A stretch of DNA of 64,000 bases from Deltaproteobacteria bacterium (lineage in GTDB: Bacteria > Bdellovibrionota_C > UBA2361 > SZUA-149 > JADZAE01): NCBI GenBank assembly GCA_020852715.1, contig JADZAE010000047.1, positions 1 through 64,000 on the forward strand, read 5' to 3'. The translations under genes were made by a program, and so were the position numbers. This document shows, piece after piece, positions 46,764 to 55,478 of this stretch (positions are counted from its first letter, which is position 1; the number at the start of each line of letters is the position of its first letter). The notes under the pieces were generated by a model that was not told the origin of the DNA, ran no database searches, and saw nothing but the letters and a program-made list of their open reading frames with translations.

Positions 46764-48653
46764 TTAACGAAGAAACTCCTGATATTCAACCGGAATAGGT
46801 TGCTTCTCCAAACTGGAATTATCTTCCGGTTTAGCAAAATCTTTATCGCCGATAGCAGTTTTTGCTTGGGCCGGTGATTTATTGACATAGCGAAGCTTAT
46901 CCTCTTTACCTTGATTGTCCCCTGTCGGCTTCTTATCATCAGGAATTTCTACTTTTACGAGTTTTTTATCAGGACCAAGCAGCTTCTCTGCTGTTTGTTC
47001 GGCATAAGGATCAAAGCGTGGCGTTTTATTATCCTGCTCAGGCAGCTTAGCCGCTTGTTTTTCAAAATTGTTGTTACTTTCGCTGGGTTTTGTGGTCTGG
47101 ATCTGGTTTTGCTGGGACGATGTTTTTATATTTCCATCCTGTTTTTTCTCTGCTGGCGAAGTGTTGTTTGTTTGTTTATCTTTGTCTGTCTTTCCTTTAT
47201 CCGGAGTTTTGCTATTGGCCTCATTCTTCGGTTTTTGTGTTTCGGCTTTTTGTCCAGAAGCATTGTCTTTGTTTTGACCTTGTTGCTGGTTATCTTGTTT
47301 TCCTTTGCCCTTACTCTCAGATTTTTGTTCTCCCTGGCCACCGGCTTCCTGCTGATCTTTTTTAATTTGCTCCAGTTGCTTTTGTACATTGCTTAGCTGA
47401 TCAGATTTATTTTGTCCTTTGCTGTCTTGCTTATTATTTGCCGTCTCTTGCTTTTGTCCTTCGCCCTTTGTGCTTTTATCTTGTTTCTCGGTTATGTTAT
47501 TTTGTTCAGCAGAGGTTTTAGCTTGGGCATTGCCTTGATCAGACTGCTCTTGAGAATTTGGTTGAGTTTTATTGCCGGCATTAGGATTAGATTTAGAACC
47601 CTGGATATCAGCAGAACTTTGTGCGCCAGAGCCTTCTTTTTGCTCCTGGTTTTGCTTATTATCGTTTGAAGTTTGTTGCTCCGCGTTCTCTTTATTGTCT
47701 TGTTGTTGACTCGAGCTTTGCTTGGTAACCATATTTTGCTTATTTTGCTCTTCTTGGCTTTGTTTATCTTTTTCCGGCGAAGAGCTACTTTGTGCCTTGT
47801 TTTCTTTGTTTTCGCTTTGTGAATTGTGAGAACTTTCTTGATTCTCAGCTTCTTTGCGGGAACTTGCCTGATCTTCTTTTGTATGAGCTGATGAAATATT
47901 GTTGTTTATGCTTTTCTCGGTAGCAACTACACTACTGGAGCTTTTTTCTGTGCTAGCCTGTTCTGTGCTCTTTTCTGCAGCGGCTAATGTTTCTTGTGTT
48001 TCCTCTGCAAGTAGCCCATCGTCTTCTAGTGTGTTGGCGAGGTCTTCAAGCTTGGAAACCAATTCCGGGCTAAGGGTGGGAGATTGGGCAATCAAAGCTT
48101 TTATCTCGTCAGCATGGTGTTGGGCTAGGATCTCAAGTGGGCTTGGCTGAGGGCGATAGTAATAGAGCATAAAGAACAGTAAAAAGGCGAAAGGTAAAAA
48201 TAACAGGGAAATTTTTGTGCTTCGTTGAATGTGCCAGGGTGCAATTGTTGAGAGTTTATTAGGTTGTTCTCCGAGCTCGTTATTTAATTGTTCCTTTATT
48301 AGCTCAAATGCATCTGTGTGATCGGCAGGTTGTGAAGAAAATATAGATGTCAAAAATCTTTCTTTGGTTTTAAAAAACGAATCAAGAATAGCTGCGGCCT
48401 TAGGGGCTTGGATTGATGACAGTTTTTGGTGAAAAGTAAGATAGATAATGATTGTCAAGAGCAGGGCTACGATCAGCAAAGGATACTGAATTAAATGCGA
48501 ATGACGATAGTTAAATAAATAGTAGAAAGCGCAGGCAAGCGCAGTAAGTGGGGGAGCGATTAATAACAGATTATTGGCAATTAAGTGTAAGAGTAGGCGC
48601 CTTTTGATTTTGGCTAATAAGGATATTGCCGGCTCTAGCGCGTCATTGTTCAT
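46764..48653 (-). CDS. Membrane protein with very long Gln/Asn/Ser/Lys-rich region
   Basis: The first 230 residues hold three hydrophobic helices (about 27-46, 57-75 and 147-166) and a charged helix (KLEDLANTLEDDG). From about 230 to 555 the sequence is almost only Gln, Asn, Ser, Lys, Glu and Thr. A short conserved-looking end follows (RFDPYAEQTAEKLLGPDKK and PIPVEYQEFLR). N-terminal helices plus an acidic helix are reminiscent of DUF4175-type proteins at MoxR loci. It is the first gene after mltG on this strand and likely part of the MoxR operon. The low-complexity part would be disordered. Confidence 0.7.
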   Translation of the reverse strand: MNNDALEPAISLLAKIKRRLLLHLIANNLLLIAPPLTALACAFYYLFNYRHSHLIQYPLLIVALLLTIIIYLTFHQKLSSIQAPKAAAILDSFFKTKERFLTSIFSSQPADHTDAFELIKEQLNNELGEQPNKLSTIAPWHIQRSTKISLLFLPFAFLLFFMLYYYRPQPSPLEILAQHHADEIKALIAQSPTLSPELVSKLEDLANTLEDDGLLAEETQETLAAAEKSTEQASTEKSSSSVVATEKSINNNISSAHTKEDQASSRKEAENQESSHNSQSENKENKAQSSSSPEKDKQSQEEQNKQNMVTKQSSSQQQDNKENAEQQTSNDNKQNQEQKEGSGAQSSADIQGSKSNPNAGNKTQPNSQEQSDQGNAQAKTSAEQNNITEKQDKSTKGEGQKQETANNKQDSKGQNKSDQLSNVQKQLEQIKKDQQEAGGQGEQKSESKGKGKQDNQQQGQNKDNASGQKAETQKPKNEANSKTPDKGKTDKDKQTNNTSPAEKKQDGNIKTSSQQNQIQTTKPSESNNNFEKQAAKLPEQDNKTPRFDPYAEQTAEKLLGPDKKLVKVEIPDDKKPTGDNQGKEDKLRYVNKSPAQAKTAIGDKDFAKPEDNSSLEKQPIPVEYQEFLR

Positions 48654-48674
48654 GTGTTTGATAAGGTAATATTA

Positions 48675-49919
48675 TCATTGGCCCAAAATTTGATTAACTT
48701 TATCCTGGCTAACGTTCTCTCTGTTTGCCTCATCGTGACCTAATGTAGGGAAATCAAGTTGACCAAAAGTAATTTTCTTTGGCTTTGGTTTTTGTTTTGG
48801 TGCTTCCTCAATTTTAGTCGGTGGCGGTGGTAGCAGAGCATCAATATTCATTTGTTGTTTAGGAGCCAGTTCATTTTCTACGTCAGCCCTTTCCTTTTGA
48901 TAACGATTAACTGCTTCTCGATGTTCTTTATAGGACGTAGAAAAATGGTGTGTGCTATCATTTTTGGCTACAAAATAAAGAAACTCACTTTCGCTTGGGT
49001 TAAGCACGGCTTCAATTGCTTCTAGGCCGGGATTACAGATAGGCGTGGGGGGTAACCCTTTAGTTAAATAAGTGTTATATGGATTTGGCGTCTTAAGATG
49101 CAGCTTGGTTAGATTGCCATTAAAATCAGGAATGCCATAAATAACGGTGGGATCGCTTTGTAATGGCATAGCCAGACGTAAACGATTGGAGAATACCGAA
49201 GCAATTAATGGGCGCTCTTTGGGATCAGCAGTTTCTTTTTCGACAATGGATGCTAACGTGAGTAGTTGATTGATGCTTAAGTTAAGGTCGGCGGCACGTT
49301 TACGTACTTCCGGTGTGAGCTTAGCTTTCGTTCTATCAACTAGACGTTGCAAAATTTTTTCCGAAGTGATTGGTTTGGTAAACTTATAAGTATCAGGAAA
49401 AAGGTAACCTTCGAGCGAGCTGGAAAGTATTCCCAGATTTTGTATAGTAGAAGAGGTTGTCGCACCTTTTAGGATTTCGGCTGCTGTGGCTAAAGTGGAT
49501 TTTTCAACAATGGCAGCTATCTCTTTGATGTTTGCACCTTCCGGTATGGTAAAAGTGTAATAAATGACATTACCGCTCAGTAAAGTTTCTAAGATACGAG
49601 CTGGTGTCATACTTGATGAAATTTGATATTCGCCCGCCGGTATTTTTCGTAGCTGAGTTTCTATTGTATCTCCTTTCATGCGTGCTAAATAATAAAGCGC
49701 CCACCATCGCCGTATCAATTGCGAGTCTTCCATGCGAATAGCAATCTTGCGAAGATCATCTCCTTCAAGCACAGCAAATAGCATAGTAGGTTCATTTGGA
49801 GTTTTACTCACTGGGGAAAAGGCATTGAAAATAATAATAGTAATGATCACTATTCCCAGGAGGAAACTGGCCAAGTAGGGAACGATTTGACCAAGAATGG
49901 CAAGCAAGCGAACTAACAT
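48675..49919 (-). CDS. mltG: Endolytic murein transglycosylase MltG
   Basis: MltG cuts nascent peptidoglycan strands near the inner membrane. An N-terminal membrane anchor (about 10-32) is followed by a LysM-like part and the YceG domain. The catalytic glutamate is in ASIVEKETADPKERPLIASVF (about 223-243, cited in part). LQSDPTVIYG and YNTYLTKGLPPTPICNPG are the other signatures. The 414-residue protein has an unusual Pro/Lys-rich tail of about 70 residues. It precedes the MoxR operon and follows ruvX at a distance. Confidence 0.94.
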   Translation of the reverse strand: MLVRLLAILGQIVPYLASFLLGIVIITIIIFNAFSPVSKTPNEPTMLFAVLEGDDLRKIAIRMEDSQLIRRWWALYYLARMKGDTIETQLRKIPAGEYQISSSMTPARILETLLSGNVIYYTFTIPEGANIKEIAAIVEKSTLATAAEILKGATTSSTIQNLGILSSSLEGYLFPDTYKFTKPITSEKILQRLVDRTKAKLTPEVRKRAADLNLSINQLLTLASIVEKETADPKERPLIASVFSNRLRLAMPLQSDPTVIYGIPDFNGNLTKLHLKTPNPYNTYLTKGLPPTPICNPGLEAIEAVLNPSESEFLYFVAKNDSTHHFSTSYKEHREAVNRYQKERADVENELAPKQQMNIDALLPPPPTKIEEAPKQKPKPKKITFGQLDFPTLGHDEANRENVSQDKVNQILGQ

Positions 49920-50074
49920 GTTAATCCTATTAAGTTTATAGCTAACGATTTGTTGCTACTCTAATAAGTATTGCGCCTCTAAGGCAACCTAATTTCGTAG
50001 TCACTACCCCGTAATTGCATAGTATAGTTGTGTCCCTTCACTCCTTCTACTGAGCTACTATACGAAAGAGGAAA
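49920..50074. other. Intergenic hairpin between ruvX and mltG
   Basis: GTATAGT (about 50020) pairs perfectly with ACTATAC (about 50056) around a 28-base loop. This lies directly before repeat copy B. It does not fold as a tRNA. Confidence 0.35.
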
Positions 50075-50163
50075 ACTAAGCCCTCACAAGAAAAGTCGTT
50101 TCTACTAAGGAAACGACAATAAATAATAACAAATATTCAAATTTGTAATACTTGTGAAATGCT
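50075..50163 (+). repeat. 89-nt two-hairpin dispersed repeat, copy B
   Basis: It aligns to 7434-7522 without gaps, with 18 differences over 89 bases. The stem GTCGTTTC...GAAACGAC is kept while the loop differs. The second hairpin CAAAT...ATTTG is also kept. It lies between ruvX and mltG. Confidence 0.75.
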
Positions 50164-50206
50164 AAAAAAGATCCTCTCATAAAGAGTTATGGATTATGTA
50201 ATAGTT

Positions 50207-50662
50207 TTAGTTGTTATTATTTTGTGATTTAGCTTGAAGGTAACTATCCAAAATAATGGCGGCACTAACTCTGTCTAAGGCCGCACTTTTTTCTTTATTT
50301 TTGAGCTTACTGTCGCTCAGCACTCGTTGTGCTTGAGCTGTGCTTAGACGCTCATCCCAAAGAGATAATTTTATAGAGGCAAATTCGGGGAAACTATCAA
50401 GGTATCGCTGCAATTTACTGTGAAATTTTAATACTCTTTGACCTTGTTCTGCCAAACTGCCATCGAGTTTTCTTGGAAGTCCGATCACTATTTCACTAAC
50501 AGTATTTTTTTCAATGATTTCCTTTAATTGGCCGAGGCACTGAGCAAGAGTTTTCGCTTCTATAGTTGTTAGCGGCTGCGCCGAGAGGCTAAGGGGATCA
50601 CTTATAGCAACGCCCGTGCGAGCATCTCCAACGTCTAAACCAATTATTCTTATTGCCTTCAT
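50207..50662 (-). CDS. ruvX: Putative pre-16S rRNA nuclease / Holliday junction resolvase YqgF
   Basis: The 151-residue RNase H-fold protein has the first Asp in IIGLDVGDARTGVAISD and the region VIGLPRKLDGS. SLWDERLSTAQAQRVL holds the second acidic residue and DRVSAAIILDSYL the last. In E. coli it trims the 5' end of 16S rRNA. Length is normal. It is transcribed towards mltG, which often neighbours ruvX in bacteria. Confidence 0.93.
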   Translation of the reverse strand: MKAIRIIGLDVGDARTGVAISDPLSLSAQPLTTIEAKTLAQCLGQLKEIIEKNTVSEIVIGLPRKLDGSLAEQGQRVLKFHSKLQRYLDSFPEFASIKLSLWDERLSTAQAQRVLSDSKLKNKEKSAALDRVSAAIILDSYLQAKSQNNNN

Positions 50663-50945
50663 ATTGCTTCGCCTTTATTAAACAAAACTATGTAACCGTT
50701 AACGCTCTTGGCCGACTACTCTGTCAGACATCGTGGGTCGAGAGCCGCTTTTGGGCTCTTGAATTGCTCCGCGAGTAGTTCATTACACTATCGAGTTATT
50801 TCGGTTCTTGTTGAGAGGATAGCGAGTTCTTTTCTTCAAGAGCCTTTGACGAGGGTCGCATAATTACCTTCGATTAGTGCTCGCCACTCGTCTTTAAATA
50901 AGGAATAAACTGCTCGCTAGTTTGCAGTTTATTCTTTATTATTGT
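50663..50945 (+). ncRNA. Candidate structured RNA with terminator
   Basis: The region has long-range pairing: GGCTCTTGAA (about 50753) with TTCAAGAGCC (about 50837). Inside, CTATC (about 50791) can pair with GATAG. Local AGAGCC/GGCTCT can form an alternative hairpin. It ends in AATAAACTGC...GCAGTTTATT followed by CTTTATT, a 10-bp terminator-like hairpin (about 50911-50943). No protein frame fits. It may be a small RNA such as a 6S-like molecule, but I do not recognise a known consensus. Orientation is uncertain. Confidence 0.35.
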
Positions 50946-51180
50946 TAGGCGCTAGATGTGCTTCTAATGTCGCACCGCGCCTCGTATTCGGCTCAAAATC
51001 GTGGCGGTTACAGGTTATTTAAAAATATAAATTTTTATTTTTTATGTTTTGTAACTACCTGCTTTTTCACATATTAATACGTCGTGAACGGATACAAAAC
51101 TATGCTAATGGCTGAAAAATAGCAATTATTATTGCTGTTTAGCTTATCTTTGGCAGGCCGGTGGAAAAAGCCATGGACTC
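50946..51180. other. Intergenic region upstream of the M23 peptidase gene
   Basis: It is AT-rich with no coding sign. A stem GCAAT-TATT-ATTGC (51121-51134) is visible. The promoter for the peptidase gene should lie here. Confidence 0.35.
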
Positions 51181-52803
51181 ATGCTAGCTACCCACGCCAT
51201 GAATGAGTCAAACGCACAAAAAAAGTGTCAAAACACTATTTACTCTAATACGGCCGATTGGAGTTACGATGAAGTTCCTTTAACTGTTTACCGCAGCAAT
51301 AATAAGAAAAGACGTGCGCAATCTTCGCAGATTAGATCCCAAAGCAAGAATTTTGCTTTTAAGTTTTTTGTTTTAATTTTCATTCAGCCCTTAAGGGTTA
51401 TCAGTAAATTGCTATCTTCTTTGCTTTCTTTTGTGCCCAGGGCGAGGATGGCAAAAATATCACAGGATTCCAAAGTTCTACATTTACCAACTAAGGTCAT
51501 TGCTCCTTTATCATTTCTGGCAAACAAGTACTCCGCACTTGTTCTGCTGATGATTATGGCCCTTTTCGGAGGTTATTATTACTGGAGCAAATTGGAATAT
51601 AAATATCGCCTGGCAAGCGAACCGCTAATCAAGAAAATAAATTCTCAACCGAGTTTTTCTTCACTAAATCCTTTAAAGCCACAATTGGTTTCCCTGACTG
51701 TTCGATCTAAAGATACTTTTGCTTCCATTCTTTCTCGCTTTGGAATTGCTGCCAGCGAAGCACAAGAAATTGAGGTTCTTTTATTAGCTAGCGGAAAACA
51801 AAAAGAAAAAAGTTTCAAGCTAAAAGTTGGTCAAAAGGTCGAATATCATTTTTCTTCTGAAAAAACCCCTTGGGAGTTAATAGTTGTTAATAATGCCGGC
51901 GTGCAGTTTGCTGTCAAAAAAGATACTGCCGGTAAATTCCAACTGAAACAAGTGGAGCTGACAAAGGTGGAAAAGGAGAGAATAGCAGTTGGTATTATTT
52001 ATACTTCGTTTGCTGAGGCTGCTCGTAAGTCCGGAGTTTCTTATGATATTATCGATGACATGGTTGACTTATTTAGTAACCGCGTGGAATTTAACCGCGA
52101 TTTACAGAAAGGAGATCGCTTTACACTTATTTTAAGTGGTCGTGAATTGGAAGATGGGACAATTATTGGTGGCAATGTTATCTTGGCGGCGGCACTTAGT
52201 ATTAATGGTAAGCAAATTAAAGCTGTGCGTTGGGTCGGGTCGGATGGAAAGCCTAGATATTTTGATGAAAGTGGTCAGTTAATTGGCGATTTTTTTCTAC
52301 GTTACCCGCTTAAGTTTTCGCATATTTCCAGCACATTTTCTTATGCTCGATTTCATCCGATTCTGAAAACATTTCGTCCCCATCGGGGTGTGGATTTTGC
52401 TGCTCCCACAGGTACACCTGTGCGTAGCGTCGCTGACGGGACGATACGTTTTGCTGGCTATAAGGGGGCTAGCGGATTGATGGTGGAAATAGCTCACGGT
52501 GGTCGTTATTCAACAAACTACTTACATCTATCGCGAATTAATAGTGAAATTAGGACAGGAGCGCGTGTAAGTCGTGGGCAGGTTATTGGCGCAGTAGGGA
52601 ATACCGGTCGTTCAACCGGCCCACATTTGCATTATGGGTTTTATGATAGCGGTAAATATGTTGATCCTCTAAAGATCAAGTTGCCGGTGATGGATGATGT
52701 TCCTAAAGGGAGTCGTTTAGATCAGCGCTATATGCAGAAAGTTACCTTTACTTTAGATAATTATCAAACAATGAAAGTAGATAAGCCACAATGGTATCAG
52801 TGA
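51181..52803 (+). CDS. M23 family metallopeptidase, membrane-anchored
   Basis: This is a LytM-type zinc endopeptidase acting on peptidoglycan cross-links in the periplasm. A cytoplasmic basic N-terminus is followed by one membrane helix (about 118-137, LVLLMIMALFGGYYYW). An OapA/LysM-like region (VRSKDTFASILSRFGI) comes next, then the M23 domain with His401 and Asp405 (HRGVDFAAPTG) and the His482-Leu-His484 motif (GPHLHYGFY). The zinc set is complete, so it should be active. It overlaps rlmD by 13 bases. The start could also be ATG 51199. Confidence 0.9.
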   Translation: MLATHAMNESNAQKKCQNTIYSNTADWSYDEVPLTVYRSNNKKRRAQSSQIRSQSKNFAFKFFVLIFIQPLRVISKLLSSLLSFVPRARMAKISQDSKVLHLPTKVIAPLSFLANKYSALVLLMIMALFGGYYYWSKLEYKYRLASEPLIKKINSQPSFSSLNPLKPQLVSLTVRSKDTFASILSRFGIAASEAQEIEVLLLASGKQKEKSFKLKVGQKVEYHFSSEKTPWELIVVNNAGVQFAVKKDTAGKFQLKQVELTKVEKERIAVGIIYTSFAEAARKSGVSYDIIDDMVDLFSNRVEFNRDLQKGDRFTLILSGRELEDGTIIGGNVILAAALSINGKQIKAVRWVGSDGKPRYFDESGQLIGDFFLRYPLKFSHISSTFSYARFHPILKTFRPHRGVDFAAPTGTPVRSVADGTIRFAGYKGASGLMVEIAHGGRYSTNYLHLSRINSEIRTGARVSRGQVIGAVGNTGRSTGPHLHYGFYDSGKYVDPLKIKLPVMDDVPKGSRLDQRYMQKVTFTLDNYQTMKVDKPQWYQ

Positions 52804-54101
52804 GCATGTCTTCCTCTTCGCTTCAGGTTAAAATAGATAATCTTACTTTTGGCGGCGACTTCATTGGTAATGTTAATTTCAGCGCTGACCAGTCTTTACT
52901 TGGTATAAAAGCTTTTGTTCCTTATTGTCTTCCCGGAGAGGAAGTTAAAGTTGAGATAGTTGAAAAGAAATCTCAGTTTTTAAAAACAAGGTTACTTGAA
53001 GTTATCACACCGGCAGCTGATCGAGAACAACCACTTTGCTCGCATTTCATGCTTTGCGGTGGTTGCGAACTGCAGCAAATGAAATACCAAGCCCAGCTCC
53101 GAGCGAAGCAAGAGATGATTTTAAATGCTTTGCGTGGTCTACCTTACCTAAAAAATGTAGAAACCCTTTTGCAGCCTTTAGCCGCTAGCAGCCCGTATCG
53201 CTATCGTCTACGAGCTGTTTTTCACGGCAATCAAGATGGGCAAATTGGCTTTTTTAAGCCGCAAACGCACGATGTTGTCAGTATTGAGGAGTGCCATATT
53301 TTAACAGAAAAGCTGGCCAGCTTAGTGCCGCGTTTAAAAGAATTTGGCACCATGGTTTGTGCTTTGGCCTTTTCGCTAAACTTAGCCGAAGATGAGCAAG
53401 GGGTAATTGCTGTTATTGAGGGCCAAGAAATAAAAACAAAAGAAGATTTAACCAAAATCGCAGAGGCAGCTGATCGCTTATTTGTAAATTATATTGTTAA
53501 ACAAAATGGCAAAGAACTGCTAGTTAAGGGGCGTAACGAGCTATCTTATTCTCTGCAAAAAAATAGTGAGCTTAAGTTAATAGTTCCTGCTGGTGGTTTT
53601 TCTCAAGTTAATTGGCAAGTAAATCAATTGTTGATTGAGAAAGTTGTTGAGGAATGTTTGGCCGATCGTGGTAAAACAGTATTGGATCTATATGCCGGGG
53701 CAGGCAATTTTACTTTACCCTTAGCCCAAGCCGGGTTTTTTGTGACGGCGGTGGAGTGTGATGCGCGACTAGTAAACTTAGGCAAGAAGAACATAAGCAA
53801 AAATAATCTTGCTGATAAAATAAAATATTTTGGCCAATCGGTTGAGGTTTTCTTAAAGCAAAGCAATGCTTGTAAAACTTCTGATATAGTAATTCTTGAT
53901 CCGCCGCGTAGCGGTTTACAAAAGACGGCTGAAGCAATTAATTTTGGTAAGAAACTGATTTTGCTTTCTTGTTATTTTCCAAGTTTTATCAATGACTTAA
54001 AAGCTTTACAACGCTATGGTTGGCAGGTAAAACAAATCGCTCCTTTTGATATGTTCCCACAAACTTCTTTAGTCGAAATTATGACAGTTCTTACTCGATG
54101 A
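52791..54101 (+). CDS. TrmA/RlmD-family RNA uracil-5-methyltransferase
   Basis: The enzyme methylates a uridine at C5 in rRNA or tRNA. The N-terminal part is TRAM-like. Cys83, Cys89 and Cys92 (CSHFMLCGGCELQQM) with Cys168 form the expected iron-sulfur site. The SAM motif is VLDLYAGAGNFTLPLAQAG, then IVILDPPRSGLQ, and the catalytic Cys394 in LLSCYFPSFINDL, with VEIMTVLTR at the end. The catalytic loop differs from the common SCNPATLARD. At 436 residues it fits RlmD/RlmCD. A start at ATG 52806 is possible. Confidence 0.9.
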   Translation: MVSVSMSSSSLQVKIDNLTFGGDFIGNVNFSADQSLLGIKAFVPYCLPGEEVKVEIVEKKSQFLKTRLLEVITPAADREQPLCSHFMLCGGCELQQMKYQAQLRAKQEMILNALRGLPYLKNVETLLQPLAASSPYRYRLRAVFHGNQDGQIGFFKPQTHDVVSIEECHILTEKLASLVPRLKEFGTMVCALAFSLNLAEDEQGVIAVIEGQEIKTKEDLTKIAEAADRLFVNYIVKQNGKELLVKGRNELSYSLQKNSELKLIVPAGGFSQVNWQVNQLLIEKVVEECLADRGKTVLDLYAGAGNFTLPLAQAGFFVTAVECDARLVNLGKKNISKNNLADKIKYFGQSVEVFLKQSNACKTSDIVILDPPRSGLQKTAEAINFGKKLILLSCYFPSFINDLKALQRYGWQVKQIAPFDMFPQTSLVEIMTVLTR

Positions 54102-55194
54102 TCTTGCTAGCAATGATATAGTTTGCATAATTATTGGCTAAGGCATGTACCCCCTCATCTGTATAATGAACAACATCAGCGAAATAATTTTCATGATTTG
54201 AAAACAGCAGTGCTTGATCAAGATAGTAAGTTTTGTTTTTGGCAGCTACTTGTTCCAGAATGTGATTATAAAATTCATGGTGTTTTAAAAACATAGGATA
54301 GGGCGGATAGAGGATTGTGTCATGATAAGGCTTAGCATTTTGAGCCACATAAAACCTATCTTCTTGGCTAGAAATTGGTTGCGATGCAAATAAAACTTTT
54401 ATTCCGGCGTCTTGACTTATGTGAACCAGTGTTTGCAGATTATTAGTAAAAGTTCTTTGTCCGATAGCCAGAGGAGCTTCGCTATAAGTTTGCGAACTGG
54501 AAGCGATACTGAGTTTTTCCGGCATAGATAAAGGAAGACGCTTTTTTAGGAACCAATAAAATCGCGAATACTGAAATAACACATTTAATGGAGAGAAAAG
54601 CTCCTGATAATCAGGAGCCGCATAAAATTTACTGCCATATTTATTGCTATAGTCTGTGCGGTAATTAGGCCAATAAGCTGTGGTTAAGTCGTTAATATTT
54701 TCACTGATTATCGCCATATCGGCTTGCCAATAAACGACATCAAAAGCAAGTAGAGTCAGCAAGTGAGCGCTGGAATAGGCGGCAAATCCGGCATTGATGA
54801 CCTCAATATTTTTGTTTGGATATTTAGCTTGTAATAAGTGCTCAAGTATTAGCGGGTAGTGGATGGAGCTTTGCTCGTAATTATTTTTATTCTCGGTTGT
54901 TGAACCGCCTAAACAAACAATGCGAAAAGTATTTGTTGGTTTGTTGTATAGAAAACTGCGATGATAACGATCTTTGATGACTGTCGGGAATGGAGCGTCG
55001 TCATAATGGTTTGTACCGAAAATACGAAAGGGTAGAATCTTTTTCGTGCGTAATTTGTCCAGTTGATTTTCCGGAGTAGAAAAAAAGTTTTCTTTAAGGG
55101 TCAACGTGTAATAAGTGCGCAGAGCAAGCTCAGCGGAGAGAAAGAGGAGCAAACAACAAAAAAAACAAAGTAATAGATTTGATTTTTTGACCAT
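54091..55194 (-). CDS. SGNH/GDSL hydrolase-like protein
   Basis: The 367-residue protein has an N-terminal membrane anchor (about 7-22), so its catalytic part is outside the cytoplasm. The serine block is RIVCLGGSTTE (Ser98), the Asn block is ISENIND (Asn168), and the Asp-His pair is FADVVHYTDEG (Asp340, His343). These fit SGNH hydrolases that remove or add acyl groups on glycans. Its end overlaps rlmD by 11 bases in convergent orientation. Substrate unknown. Confidence 0.85.
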   Translation of the reverse strand: MVKKSNLLLCFFCCLLLFLSAELALRTYYTLTLKENFFSTPENQLDKLRTKKILPFRIFGTNHYDDAPFPTVIKDRYHRSFLYNKPTNTFRIVCLGGSTTENKNNYEQSSIHYPLILEHLLQAKYPNKNIEVINAGFAAYSSAHLLTLLAFDVVYWQADMAIISENINDLTTAYWPNYRTDYSNKYGSKFYAAPDYQELFSPLNVLFQYSRFYWFLKKRLPLSMPEKLSIASSSQTYSEAPLAIGQRTFTNNLQTLVHISQDAGIKVLFASQPISSQEDRFYVAQNAKPYHDTILYPPYPMFLKHHEFYNHILEQVAAKNKTYYLDQALLFSNHENYFADVVHYTDEGVHALANNYANYIIASKIIE

Positions 55195-55478
55195 CGGTTA
55201 CAAAAGCTGATACTCCGCTAATCCATGAATTCCGTGGCCATATAAATACAATTTCGGGATTTATGCAGCTGAACTTAGTTAATCGCACTTAATCGCTTGA
55301 TTTTATCGCTAATTTACAAGCATTTTATTCTTCGCCCGCTTGTTTAAATGGCTGAAACTATTAGAGATATAGTATTTTCCCTTACAAGTTAACTTTCTGT
55401 TATAGTAAACCGCATTTTTTGGCTCCGATTAGGCGCCTACGCTCATCATAGAACTGAACTATATATAAGGAGAGGACA

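Noticed and set aside
47068-47669. Several long plus-strand frames opposite the Gln/Asn-rich gene
   Set aside because: They are hydrophobic mirror frames produced by the low-complexity codons of the minus-strand gene and have no ribosome sites.
49990-50065. tRNA-like sequence on the minus strand (TAGCTCAGTAG)
   Set aside because: It has a D-arm-like string but no anticodon stem or T-arm; it is better explained as a 7-bp hairpin.
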